64,000 nt of DNA from NCBI GenBank assembly GCA_027623295.1, contig JAQBXR010000010.1:1-64000 (forward strand), read 5' to 3'. Made by a program: the position numbers and the translations under genes. Below the pieces are notes generated by a model. That model was given only the letters and a program-made list of their open reading frames with translations. It was not told where the DNA came from and searched no databases. Shown piece by piece: positions 18,443 to 26,654 of this stretch. The DNA comes from Planctomycetota bacterium (GTDB taxonomy: Bacteria; Planctomycetota; UBA1135). How positions within the stretch are numbered: the first letter of the stretch is position 1; each line of letters opens with the position of its first letter.

Positions 18443-19480
18443 CTATCCAAGCACGCGGGTCAGCACCTTGCGCGCCAATCCGGTGAGAGGGACATCGTCT
18501 GGACACCTAAGATTTGGGTGCTTGGACTGGGCCAAGGCCTTGGTGGCAAAAACGTGGGCTCGAATGCGGTGGTGAGTAATCGTGTGCCGGACGATGCCGT
18601 GAGATTCCGGGTTTGAGGAAGACGAAAGTTGCTCTAAGGCGGCTTCTTGGCTAGTACCTTGCTGGATGATTTGAGAAGGAGGCTCGAATAGACCTGGGCT
18701 CCAGCCGCCTGCTTGCTGCTCCAACAGAACCCGCTTACCCACCCTGTGGACGAGAAACACCATCTCCAGATCCACCCATTTTTTGGCCCTCTTCGCCAAT
18801 GGAAGCTCAGCCACGCGCCCTAGAGCCTTCGCCTGACACGAATCTGCCACAGGACAAGCATCACAGATTGTATTGCGCGGCAAACAAACCGTAGCGCCAA
18901 GCTCCATCATGGCCTCGTTCAGCTCCCCAGCTGCAGTTAAATCCCCCGCCGGCAACTCCAGCATCCAAAGGGCACCTTGTTCCTCCGCCGCCCGATGCAA
19001 AGCCGGAGCATCTGAGGCCAACTCCAGGGCTGCCCAACGGGAAACCACACGCTTCACGTTGCCATCGACCACCGGCACTCGTTCGCCAAAAGCCAAGGAG
19101 GCCACCGCGGCAGAAGTGTAAGCCCCAACGCCCGGTAACTCGCGCAATCCGATAGCGTCACTCGGAAACTGGCCTGCGCAATCCTCCACGACCTTCTGGG
19201 CTGCCGCATGCAAAAAACGGGCTCGGCGGTAGTAACCCAAGCCAGCCCACGCCTTCAACACCTCCTCTTCCGAAGCCCCCGCCAAATCCTCGACCGCAGG
19301 GAAGCGCTGCATGAAGTTCTCAAAGTAGGGCACCACCGCTTCCACTCGGGTTTGCTGCAGCATGATCTCCGCAACCCAAGTGCGGTAGGGGTCACGTAAT
19401 CCACGAGCATCGGTCACCCGCCAAGGTAAATCACGACGTCGTCCTTGAAACCAATTGCGAAGTTGCTTGACGAAACTCAC
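18443..19480 (-). CDS. mutY: A/G-specific adenine glycosylase
   Basis: Base-excision repair enzyme removing adenine mispaired with 8-oxoguanine. I place the start at the GTG at 19480, which overlaps the DUF3817 stop (GTGA), giving 345 residues; a longer frame would run through that upstream gene. Visible are the catalytic-Glu region DPYRTWVAEIMLQQTRVEAVVPYFENF, the helix-hairpin-helix LRELPGVGAYTSAAVASLAF with VVDGNVKRVVSR (catalytic Asp), and the 4Fe-4S motif C-X6-C-X2-C-X5-C (CLPRNTICDACPVADSC). The C-terminal NUDIX-like 8-oxoG-recognition domain follows (VFLVHRVGKRVLLEQ, GLFEPP). Confidence 0.95.
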   Translation of the reverse strand: MSFVKQLRNWFQGRRRDLPWRVTDARGLRDPYRTWVAEIMLQQTRVEAVVPYFENFMQRFPAVEDLAGASEEEVLKAWAGLGYYRRARFLHAAAQKVVEDCAGQFPSDAIGLRELPGVGAYTSAAVASLAFGERVPVVDGNVKRVVSRWAALELASDAPALHRAAEEQGALWMLELPAGDLTAAGELNEAMMELGATVCLPRNTICDACPVADSCQAKALGRVAELPLAKRAKKWVDLEMVFLVHRVGKRVLLEQQAGGWSPGLFEPPSQIIQQGTSQEAALEQLSSSSNPESHGIVRHTITHHRIRAHVFATKALAQSKHPNLRCPDDVPLTGLARKVLTRVLG

Positions 19481-19779
19481 GCTTGTTCGAGCTCGCGCAG
19501 GCGACGGTCCACCACGAAGGGGCCAAATGGAAACACCGCCGCAACCGAAAGCGCGAAAGCTGTTTTGATGGAGATGGGCACCTTCCTCGTGCAATACCAG
19601 GCGAAAACCACCAAACTCACGAATAAGAACCCGTGCACCGAACCGGCAATGCTCACCGCGAGGGGCATATCGGCAAAATACTTAAGCGGCATGGCGATGC
19701 CGAACAAGATGAGCGTGGAGGTCCCTTCGGTCAGGCTCAAAAAACGCAGACGGTGCAAGGTGGTGGGGTCGGCAGCCAT
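19477..19779 (-). CDS. DUF3817 family small membrane protein
   Basis: A 100-residue inner-membrane protein with three helices: LRFLSLTEGTSTLILFGIAMPLKYF, SIAGSVHGFLFVSLVVFAWY and TAFALSVAAVFPFGPFVVDRRL. The order (EG before a lone Pro-Leu-Lys-Tyr, then a His in GSVHG, then the terminal PFGPFV) is characteristic of DUF3817. Function unknown. Its stop overlaps the mutY start by a GTGA. The ATG is only 8 nt after a TATACT element on the same strand, so its message may have almost no leader. Confidence 0.8.
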   Translation of the reverse strand: MAADPTTLHRLRFLSLTEGTSTLILFGIAMPLKYFADMPLAVSIAGSVHGFLFVSLVVFAWYCTRKVPISIKTAFALSVAAVFPFGPFVVDRRLRELEQA

Positions 19780-19783
19780 ACGC

Positions 19784-19800
19784 CGAAAGTATAGCTTTCG
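19784..19800. promoter_or_regulatory. Palindrome in divergent promoter region
   Basis: Inverted repeat CGAAAG-TATAG-CTTTCG in the 49-bp gap between the divergent DUF3817 and membrane-protein genes. TATACT on the minus strand and TATAGC on the plus strand sit inside it, so a bound protein could control both directions. Assignment is tentative. Confidence 0.3.
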
Positions 19801-19828
19801 CCTATTCGTCGCCGCGAGATGGTGGATA

Positions 19829-22408
19829 ATGTCTCGCAGGATGCGGCATCTTTCCCTTTTTCTCTACTTCACCGCGCTCGCCGGAGTCTTGCTCGGCGTA
19901 AGCGAATGCGTTGGCCTAGCTCTTGGCGGCACGACCCTAGATCACTTCCTTGCTGCGGCCTTTCTTTTTATTGCCCTCGGATTAGGCGCGCGTCATGAAG
20001 GTGCCGGCTTTGTTCCGCTGCGCGCTTCTTATGCCTTACTCGGCCTCGCCGGAGTTCTTCCAATGCTCGCCGGATTCGCGCCTCTCGGTGCAGCCTTTTC
20101 GGTGTTTTTGTTTTTGCCCATACGCGCAACCGGTGCCCGACTAGCTGCCGCCCTCAACACTTCAGAATCCGCAGTTAGCCTGCTTGCCCTCGGCGCTTTC
20201 TTTGGATGGCTCATTACCACAGCTTGGGCACCCGGCCTTCCAGGCTTTCTCGGTCTGTGGCTCGTCGCCGGCGCTCTGCAACGCTACGTAATTCCAGCAC
20301 CACGCAAGGATCAAGCTACCCCTACACCTTCCATCAAAAACTTGCTCCCTGGCCTCTTTGCCGGAGCGGGTGTGGTGGTGTTGTTCCTCATGCTTTCGCC
20401 ATATTTTGCGCTCCTGGACTCCGGTTCCATGCAGCAAGATTTGCGCCGCGGCCTAGCACTCGGTGTGGTTTTCTTTGCGTTCTGGCTCACCTTCGGAAGT
20501 GCACTTGGAGAGTCAAAATTGCGCTTGCACGTAGCCGCACTTTCAGCCTTCGCACTTGCTGCTTTGGTTGGCGTGTTTTTCCAACTGGTGTCCTTCCATG
20601 CACAGCCGGAAGGCTACCAAGGTTGGTTGGCCAACGCGCGGCTACTTGAATGGACTCAAGTAGAAACACGCGCACTCACCGAAGAGAGTTCCGTTTATGC
20701 GCCGCTGCTCGCCATCGTTATGTTTGGGATTCCGTGTGCGCTGATTGCTTTGTTGCTGCGCACCTCTATCAAAACCGATCACGCTAATCCCGGCCCGAAC
20801 TTTTTGTCGCCCCTACTTGGCGGTGCGGGGGTAGCTTTCCTCGCGGCTGCAGCCCTTCCAAGCGCCACGCTATTCCCAAGCATGGCGAACTTAACCAGCG
20901 CACTTTTATTCTTAAGTGGAGCTGCTGCTTTATGGGCGGCTAGCTCCAACAAGATGGTACGCGCGATTGGATGCAGTGGCGCCCTAGTCGCCGGTGCTTT
21001 CCTACTTCCCGGAGAAGCCCCAAAGCACCTGCAGCACCCTCTGGTAGATGCTTACGTATGGTTTCCAAAGCAGCACCAAGCGGACTTCTTTGCCCTGCCA
21101 CGTGTTTTAGAACGCACCTCGGGGCAGCCGGAAGAAGACCTAGATCGGGTGCACTTTTTCGATGGCCGCAATCAGCTTTCTCTGCTCACGGAAGACACCG
21201 CAGTACAACGCAAGGAAGCGTACTTTGCAAAAGCGCTTGCTGGATCGGCGGACTCCATTTGCTGGGTAGGCATTCCAAATCCTCAAGTAGCGCAAGTCCT
21301 TCTTGAAGGCGCGAGCCAATTAACCCTCGCCTGTGACCCACCCTCTCTGGCGCGCATGGCATTGCGTAACATCAAGAGTGAAGCTTTTGATTTCCGCCGC
21401 GGGCTTGCACATAGCGATGGCCCCTTTGACTTAGTGTTCATGGAAAGTTCTGCCATGTGGGAAAGTCGTCACTCCCTTATGCGCTCGGAACTTTTGCGCC
21501 AAGCTTCTTTGCGATTGAATGAAAATGGCGTTTGCGCGTTTGTGGTTTCACCCCACGAACTGATGCCGGGTTTACTGCCTCAATGGATGGAAGAATTTCA
21601 GGACATCTTCGCGCAAACTTCCATGTTTGTTTTGCCCGATGGGCTGAATAGCGTGCGTCTACTGATTGCTGGTCGGAAGCCAAGCGAAGAGAACGCTGCC
21701 TGGCCACTCCCCGCTGGAGAAATTGCCCTCACCTTGGAAGAGCTGGGGCTGCCCCTGTTCGACGCGGATGATTTGGAATCTATAGAAGTGCAGTTAGCCA
21801 ACCCGGTTGGAGCCGGACATCCCTTTCAGTTTCAGGGCCCCTTCCGCCCCATCGATGCCGCGCTTTCTCCAACCGCATTCCAACTCATCGCCGAACTCAC
21901 TTTGGAAGATCGCGCGAGTGCGGTGCTTGCAGAAATGCAGTCCTTTGAATTGGAAGGGAGCACATCTCTATTGGGCTTCTATGCCAAGCAGTTCGACGCG
22001 CAGGAGTATTCGGTGCACGACACCTATTTAACCAAGAATCCCTACGCCACCGAAACCAGTGCCGAGGCTTTGGACCTGCTTATGCAAATCACCAAGCAGT
22101 TCCCAAATGCTGCGCCGCTGCATCGGACCTGGGCGGAAGTGGGTGTCGGGCTCGTCGAAGCGCGAGAAGTGGCATGGTTAGACCACTATTTCAACCAATT
22201 GTGGAAAGATTTTGAGTGGAATGACTCCGAAATCCGCCTGGCACTGGCCCACTCCGCGATGGAGCTTCTAGATTTCGAATTGGCACTTGAGCACCTAGAT
22301 TACATCTTGGAAAGGAGTCCGAACTTCTTACCCGCCAAGCAGTTGAGACAGCTTGCTGAAAATGAAGCGCAAGCGCCGAGTGATTCTCACGCCGGGCACA
22401 ACCACTAA
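19829..22408 (+). CDS. Polytopic membrane protein with spermidine-synthase-like domain and helical-repeat tail
   Basis: About 859 residues. I choose the ATG at 19829 (MSRRMRHLSLF); the frame is open upstream but there it overlaps DUF3817 and mutY. Residues 1 to about 390 hold some 12-14 hydrophobic helices. The following soluble part resembles a degenerate spermidine-synthase/methyltransferase fold (SICWVGIPNPQVAQVLLEG, FDFRRGLAHSDGPFDLVFMES, LRLNENGVCAFVVSPHE), but the canonical polyamine-synthase Asp pair is not evident. The last 200 residues are helical and TPR-like (ELALEHLDYILERSPNFLPAKQL). It ends with a small His cluster (SHAGHNH). Transport, catalysis and substrate are unknown. Confidence 0.65.
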   Translation: MSRRMRHLSLFLYFTALAGVLLGVSECVGLALGGTTLDHFLAAAFLFIALGLGARHEGAGFVPLRASYALLGLAGVLPMLAGFAPLGAAFSVFLFLPIRATGARLAAALNTSESAVSLLALGAFFGWLITTAWAPGLPGFLGLWLVAGALQRYVIPAPRKDQATPTPSIKNLLPGLFAGAGVVVLFLMLSPYFALLDSGSMQQDLRRGLALGVVFFAFWLTFGSALGESKLRLHVAALSAFALAALVGVFFQLVSFHAQPEGYQGWLANARLLEWTQVETRALTEESSVYAPLLAIVMFGIPCALIALLLRTSIKTDHANPGPNFLSPLLGGAGVAFLAAAALPSATLFPSMANLTSALLFLSGAAALWAASSNKMVRAIGCSGALVAGAFLLPGEAPKHLQHPLVDAYVWFPKQHQADFFALPRVLERTSGQPEEDLDRVHFFDGRNQLSLLTEDTAVQRKEAYFAKALAGSADSICWVGIPNPQVAQVLLEGASQLTLACDPPSLARMALRNIKSEAFDFRRGLAHSDGPFDLVFMESSAMWESRHSLMRSELLRQASLRLNENGVCAFVVSPHELMPGLLPQWMEEFQDIFAQTSMFVLPDGLNSVRLLIAGRKPSEENAAWPLPAGEIALTLEELGLPLFDADDLESIEVQLANPVGAGHPFQFQGPFRPIDAALSPTAFQLIAELTLEDRASAVLAEMQSFELEGSTSLLGFYAKQFDAQEYSVHDTYLTKNPYATETSAEALDLLMQITKQFPNAAPLHRTWAEVGVGLVEAREVAWLDHYFNQLWKDFEWNDSEIRLALAHSAMELLDFELALEHLDYILERSPNFLPAKQLRQLAENEAQAPSDSHAGHNH

Positions 22409-22423
22409 CCCTCCTTCTGCCAC

Positions 22424-22444
22424 AAGCCAGGCTTGAGCTGGCTT
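22424..22444 (+). terminator. Weak hairpin after the membrane-protein gene
   Basis: Inverted repeat AAGCCAG-GCTTGAG-CTGGCTT, 16 bp after the stop. A 7-bp perfect stem but no T-run follows, so it may be a factor-dependent end or an RNA-stability element rather than a classical terminator. Confidence 0.35.
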
Positions 22445-22561
22445 CCTCGCAAAACCGCGAGTTTCCGACTCAATCTTCAAGCGTGCAAAGCGGGATTCGC
22501 TACATTTCTTTCGTCGGCAACTCGTCGGCACCTCCCATTCTCTCTCGAATAAGGAATCCCC

Positions 22562-24274
22562 ATGAAGAACATCCTCTTTCCGTTGGTAGTCGCCGCACTG
22601 GCAGCTCCAGGTTACGCGCAGAACCCGCGCACCCCTATCCAGCTTGATGCCGGCCTCGGCAAAGCGGTTGGTCCAGCAATTTCTTCCGATGGCGACCTCA
22701 GCGCTGTTATTTGGAAGGAAGATGTCACCAACCAAATGTTTGCTTCCACATCCACCGATAACGGATGTACTTGGAGCACCGCAATTCGCATCGATGACTC
22801 CCCTAACGCAAACAGCAAGTTTGCAAATGACGTCGGCCTCATTGTCGATGGCGGCGTAATCTACGCTTCTTGGAGCGGTCAACGCACCACGGTTGGCGAA
22901 GATGATCTTTACTTCACCATGTCCACCGATGGTGGTGCCACATGGACTGCAGACCTTGCCATCGATAAAGGTTATGCAAACGGTGCCAACGACCTGAAGG
23001 ATTGGCGCATGTCGGTAGACGGCACCATGGTTGCCTTCATGAGTGCAACCGAGAACGATGCTGGTGGTGCACACGAAGAAGTTTTCCTCACCGTCTCCAC
23101 GGATAGGGGTGCAACTTTCGGCGCCGCAATGGCTGCTTCTGCTCACCCGAACGGAAGTGTGGACGTCGATGCAATTGGCATGACCGCTTCCAACGGCCTT
23201 GTCCACATGGTTTGGCAGGACAATGTCAGCACCACGGACAATGAGTTGTTCTACTCCAGCTTCGATAGCGCCACTGGCCTCTTCGTCAGCACCGACGTCC
23301 TGCTTAGCGCAAGCCTTGCCGGCGGAAACGTTGAGAACGACATCGCCATCGATTCTTTCGGCGCAACGATTGCTGTTGCTTACCAGGCAGACAACCTTCC
23401 TGCCGGTAGCGCACACATCCTTCACGTGGCAACCTCCATCGACAATGGCACCAGCTTCGCAGCAGGTGTTCAAGTTGGTAACTACGTTGCTGGCACCAAT
23501 GATACAGATCACCCAGTGATCTTGGTCAACTCCAACGGCAACATCACCACTTGTCACGAGGACAACCGTAATCTTGGTTCTGACGAAATCTTCATGAACA
23601 ACTCCACCGATGGTGGCGCCACTTGGACCGAGTCTGCGGCCATGGGCTTCGGAGGCTTCCCTGCCATCGCGGGCGATGGCGACTACGTTGCTGGCTACTG
23701 GACCGGCCCTTCCTTCCCGGAAGGCACTCCTATGACCGTTTCCCGCGATGGCGGTGCAAACTTTGGTCCTGCACTCGATATCACCGGTGGTCAAACCGGC
23801 GATGCTGACTTCGCAGAAATTACCTTCAACAGTAAGTACCACAACTTTGTAACGGTGTGGCTCGATGACACCGCCACCGGCGTCAATGAATGCTTTGCTG
23901 GTGGTTTACGCTCCGGCGGCATTTCCCCAGTGGGTCCATTCACCGCTGGTGGCCCAATCAACTTCACGGGTGCTGGTTTCGGCGCTTCGGAAGCTGGTAA
24001 CGAGTTCATGGTTCTGGTTTCGACCGCTAAGGGCACCGCAGCCATTCCTGGCGACGGCCGCTCAGTTGGCTTGGCCTTCGGCCCAGTCCTGCTTCAGTCC
24101 GCTGCTGCAGCCCCTCTGAAGGGCACCATTCTTGCTGACGGAACCGCTGTCACCCCTGTGGTCAACTTCCCAGGCAGCTTTGCAGTCGGCACCACGCTTT
24201 CCTGCGTGGCTCTGTCGCACGCTGGTGCAAACTTCGACGCCATCACCGACGTCGCTACTTTCACCGTTCAGTAA
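22562..24274 (+). CDS. Secreted Asp-box (BNR/sialidase-like) protein
   Basis: A 570-residue secreted protein: signal peptide MKNILFPLVVAALAAPGYAQ, then a likely beta-propeller with at least five Asp-box turns: STDNGCTWS, STDGGATWT, STDRGATFG, SIDNGTSFA, STDGGATWT, plus SRDGGANFG. This is the layout of exo-sialidase/BNR propellers, but the catalytic Arg triad and Tyr/Glu pair of true sialidases cannot be assigned, so binding rather than hydrolysis is possible. The last 125 residues (from GISPVGPFTAGGPINFTG) form a separate beta-rich domain that may be a surface-attachment or sorting module. AAGGA lies 7 nt before the ATG. Confidence 0.8.
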   Translation: MKNILFPLVVAALAAPGYAQNPRTPIQLDAGLGKAVGPAISSDGDLSAVIWKEDVTNQMFASTSTDNGCTWSTAIRIDDSPNANSKFANDVGLIVDGGVIYASWSGQRTTVGEDDLYFTMSTDGGATWTADLAIDKGYANGANDLKDWRMSVDGTMVAFMSATENDAGGAHEEVFLTVSTDRGATFGAAMAASAHPNGSVDVDAIGMTASNGLVHMVWQDNVSTTDNELFYSSFDSATGLFVSTDVLLSASLAGGNVENDIAIDSFGATIAVAYQADNLPAGSAHILHVATSIDNGTSFAAGVQVGNYVAGTNDTDHPVILVNSNGNITTCHEDNRNLGSDEIFMNNSTDGGATWTESAAMGFGGFPAIAGDGDYVAGYWTGPSFPEGTPMTVSRDGGANFGPALDITGGQTGDADFAEITFNSKYHNFVTVWLDDTATGVNECFAGGLRSGGISPVGPFTAGGPINFTGAGFGASEAGNEFMVLVSTAKGTAAIPGDGRSVGLAFGPVLLQSAAAAPLKGTILADGTAVTPVVNFPGSFAVGTTLSCVALSHAGANFDAITDVATFTVQ

Positions 24275-24309
24275 GCAAGGAATCGAAATGGCCTCCTAGG
24301 GGCCAGCCA

Positions 24310-24339
24310 GGGTCCGCGCCTCCAGGTGCGGGCCCTTTT
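24310..24339 (+). terminator. Rho-independent terminator after the Asp-box gene
   Basis: Stem GGGTCCGC with GCGGGCCC (one G-T pair, 10-nt loop) followed by TTTT, 36 bp after the stop codon. Confidence 0.7.
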
Positions 24340-24414
24340 CCTATTAATTTGCCAGGATGTTGGATTTAGTGGTATCCTTGGGCGCCCTGACTCGTCCTCC
24401 AAATACACATCAAG

Positions 24415-24789
24415 ATGCTTCTCACCTTCCTACACGCTGCCTTCCTCACACTCGCTCCTGCCCAAGCTGTTGCTGACCAGGACTTTGCCGCTGTTAACTC
24501 CACCGCAGGCACAGCAGCTGCACCGACCATCCTTTTTGTACTGCCTGCAGAGGGTGAGACCTTAGACCCCGTCGTCATAATCGGCACCAACTTTGGCGAC
24601 CTACCTCTGCCATTTTTCGGTTTCATTCCGTCGGCACCTTTGTTCACTAAATCCCTTCGCATTCCTTTCCTTGGGCGGGTTTCTGTGTTGGTCACCGGCG
24701 TGCCACCGACCTTTTTCCCAGGTCGCGTAGACCTCACCGTGCTGGCTAATTTCCAAACTAGTAACGCCGTAGATTTTCGGATTTTGTAA
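24415..24789 (+). CDS. Small secreted IPT/TIG-like protein
   Basis: A 124-residue protein with a signal peptide (MLLTFLHAAFLTLAPAQAVA). The body begins PTILFVLPAEGETLDPVVIIGTNFGD, the usual opening of an IPT/TIG immunoglobulin-like domain, and continues with strands RVSVLVTGVPPTFFPGRVDLTVLAN to NAVDFRIL, the usual ending. It is thus one exported Ig-like domain with no visible partner domain. It is flanked by a terminator upstream and a promoter downstream, so it is probably expressed on its own. Confidence 0.6.
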   Translation: MLLTFLHAAFLTLAPAQAVADQDFAAVNSTAGTAAAPTILFVLPAEGETLDPVVIIGTNFGDLPLPFFGFIPSAPLFTKSLRIPFLGRVSVLVTGVPPTFFPGRVDLTVLANFQTSNAVDFRIL

Positions 24790-24833
24790 TCCTGGATTAC
24801 ACTGCAATTTCGCAGAAAACCCATTAGCTAAGC

Positions 24834-24839
24834 TATAAT
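24834..24839 (+). promoter_or_regulatory. -10 element upstream of the EF-hand-repeat secreted gene
   Basis: Perfect TATAAT 61 bp upstream of the ATG at 24901. No good -35 box is seen at the normal distance. Transcription from here would include the hairpin at 24844-24873 in the leader. Confidence 0.45.
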
Positions 24840-24843
24840 CCGC

Positions 24844-24873
24844 ATTGCCAGTTCCACTTCAGGGGCTGGCAAT
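24844..24873 (+). promoter_or_regulatory. Leader hairpin
   Basis: Perfect 8-bp inverted repeat ATTGCCAG ... CTGGCAAT with a 14-nt loop, just downstream of a TATAAT and 27 bp before the ATG. It could be an mRNA 5' stem or an operator. Confidence 0.35.
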
Positions 24874-24900
24874 CCCATTCTCCCGCGGTTCATCTCAAAC

Positions 24901-26580
24901 ATGCGCACATCTCTTGCGATTCTTGCCGGTTCTCTCCTGGCATCCTCTGCTTTTGGTCAAACTCCTACTTCTGAAGTAGTCTTTTACCAAGGCGATTCCC
25001 TTCTTGCTGACTGGGGCATTTGGCGCCACGCCGACCTCGATGGCGATGGCCTTTTCCTAGACCCAACGGAAATGTTCACCTTTGGTTTCGATAACCAAAC
25101 CCAAATCAATTTCGTGCAGGATCTGCGCTACCGCAACGAAGGTGGCACCGACTTCATGTACGCGATTGCAACCAACGACATGGTCTTGAAAATGCAAGAC
25201 CTCGATGGCGATGGCTCGGTCGACGGTCCAGGTGAAATCGTAGAGTGGGCTGACACCCGCGCAGGTGGTGGTTTCTCTAACACCTCCCCAGACGCCATGG
25301 ATTACGACCCGATCACGGGCACCATGTACGTCACCGATGACAACTTCAACTTCGGTCCTCAGCCGGGCACTGGCCTTCACGCATACACTGACCTCAACGC
25401 CGATGGTAACGCCAATGGTGCCGGTGAGTTTACGCAGTTCGTAGATGCAAACCTTCCAATCTCCGTCGCAGGTACCGCTGGTAACGTCACCATCGACGCC
25501 GGCGACTTCGAAGGTCTCATGTTCGACTCCACCAACGGTGTGGTAATCAGTTTTGCTCAGCAAGACGTCATGCTCTACGCATTCCAGGACCTCAACGCTG
25601 ACGGCGATGCGAACGATCCAGGCGAAGCTTGGAACTTCCTCAACTTGGTCGGAGATGTTGCAGGTCTTGAGCTAAACGCAGACGTGCAAGCAGGCACCCT
25701 GCAGAACCCAAGCTGCCCATCTTCCGGTGGTGTTGGCCTGTTCGGTTCTCTGGAAGTCCTCGACTTCGCACCTGGCGCTGGCCCTCTTGGCGAAGATGTT
25801 TACTGGATCATGTCCACCGCTGCTAACTCTTCCTGCACCGGCGCAGGCGGATTGCTTTATCGCGGCATGGACAACAACGGCGACCTCGACCTCAACGATG
25901 CAGGCGAAGTCACCTTGTTCATGGATGGCCCTGGCGGTCCTCTTGGCATTCCAGCCATGTATGGTGGTGCAAACCATGACAACGGTTACTCGGTGCGCGC
26001 CACTGGCGGCGTCGTTTACTACCTTTTCGATCTCAACGGCGACGGCGATGCTGACGACATTGGTGAGCAGACCCAAACCGGGATTGACCCAATCGGTCAC
26101 TTCGTTGGTGAAATGGAAGCGATTCCTGCAGGCTCTTTCCCATTGCCTGTTACCGGCTTTTTCAACACCTTCGGCACCGGCGGCACTACCTCGGTTGGGC
26201 TCGTACCCTCCATCGCAAACGTTGGCTTCCCGACCATCAACCAGAGCTTTGATGTCACGGTCGTTAACGCGATTCCGTTCTTGCCGACCACCTTGTTCTT
26301 GGGCTTCTCCAACACTACTTGGAACCGTCCACCGATCATCGCGTTGCCTTTCGATATGACTGGCATTGGCGCACCGGGAAACACCCTGTACGTTGCAGGC
26401 AACTTCCTGTTCACTGTGAGTGCGGACGCCACTGGCTTCTCCTCCATCACTTTGGCCGTACCAAACGATCTGGCTCTTGTTGGCCGCAACGTTTACGTAC
26501 AGTGGTTCTGCACCGATGTGTCTGCGAACCCTCGCGGAGCCACCATGTCGAACGCTGCACACACCCAAGTGGTTCAGTAA
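24901..26580 (+). CDS. Secreted protein with EF-hand-like DxDxDG repeats
   Basis: A 559-residue secreted protein (signal peptide MRTSLAILAGSLLASSAFGQ). Its mark is a repeated calcium-loop-like motif: DLDGDGLFLDPTE, DLDGDGSVDGPGE, DLNADGNANGAGE, DLNADGDANDPGE, DNNGDLDLNDAGE, DLNGDGDADDIGE. These are dockerin or EF-hand-like loops spread along a propeller-like chain rather than paired at one end. The last 140 residues (from FFNTFGTGGTTSVGLVPSI) form a beta-rich domain resembling the C-terminal domains of other planctomycete secreted proteins. Likely a calcium-stabilised extracellular protein; ligand unknown. Confidence 0.72.
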   Translation: MRTSLAILAGSLLASSAFGQTPTSEVVFYQGDSLLADWGIWRHADLDGDGLFLDPTEMFTFGFDNQTQINFVQDLRYRNEGGTDFMYAIATNDMVLKMQDLDGDGSVDGPGEIVEWADTRAGGGFSNTSPDAMDYDPITGTMYVTDDNFNFGPQPGTGLHAYTDLNADGNANGAGEFTQFVDANLPISVAGTAGNVTIDAGDFEGLMFDSTNGVVISFAQQDVMLYAFQDLNADGDANDPGEAWNFLNLVGDVAGLELNADVQAGTLQNPSCPSSGGVGLFGSLEVLDFAPGAGPLGEDVYWIMSTAANSSCTGAGGLLYRGMDNNGDLDLNDAGEVTLFMDGPGGPLGIPAMYGGANHDNGYSVRATGGVVYYLFDLNGDGDADDIGEQTQTGIDPIGHFVGEMEAIPAGSFPLPVTGFFNTFGTGGTTSVGLVPSIANVGFPTINQSFDVTVVNAIPFLPTTLFLGFSNTTWNRPPIIALPFDMTGIGAPGNTLYVAGNFLFTVSADATGFSSITLAVPNDLALVGRNVYVQWFCTDVSANPRGATMSNAAHTQVVQ

Positions 26581-26612
26581 GAATGCGTGCCGGCACTGCC
26601 GGTTAACGTCAC

Positions 26613-26650
26613 CAGGAGGGGGCCCTATCCGGGCTCTCTCCTGTTTTTTT
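26613..26650 (+). terminator. Strong rho-independent terminator
   Basis: Stem CAGGAGGGGGCCC pairs with GGGCTCTCTCCTG (a few G-T pairs, 5-nt loop) and is followed by seven Ts. It ends the EF-hand-repeat gene; the next start codon is only 4 bp beyond. Confidence 0.85.
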
Positions 26651-26654
26651 CATC

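Noticed and set aside
22328-23842. A 504-codon open frame on the minus strand, with another of 298 codons at 25672-26568
   Set aside because: Both lie opposite secreted-protein genes with signal peptides and recognisable repeats. Their translations are Val/Cys/Gly-rich without domains and come from the codon bias of the true genes.
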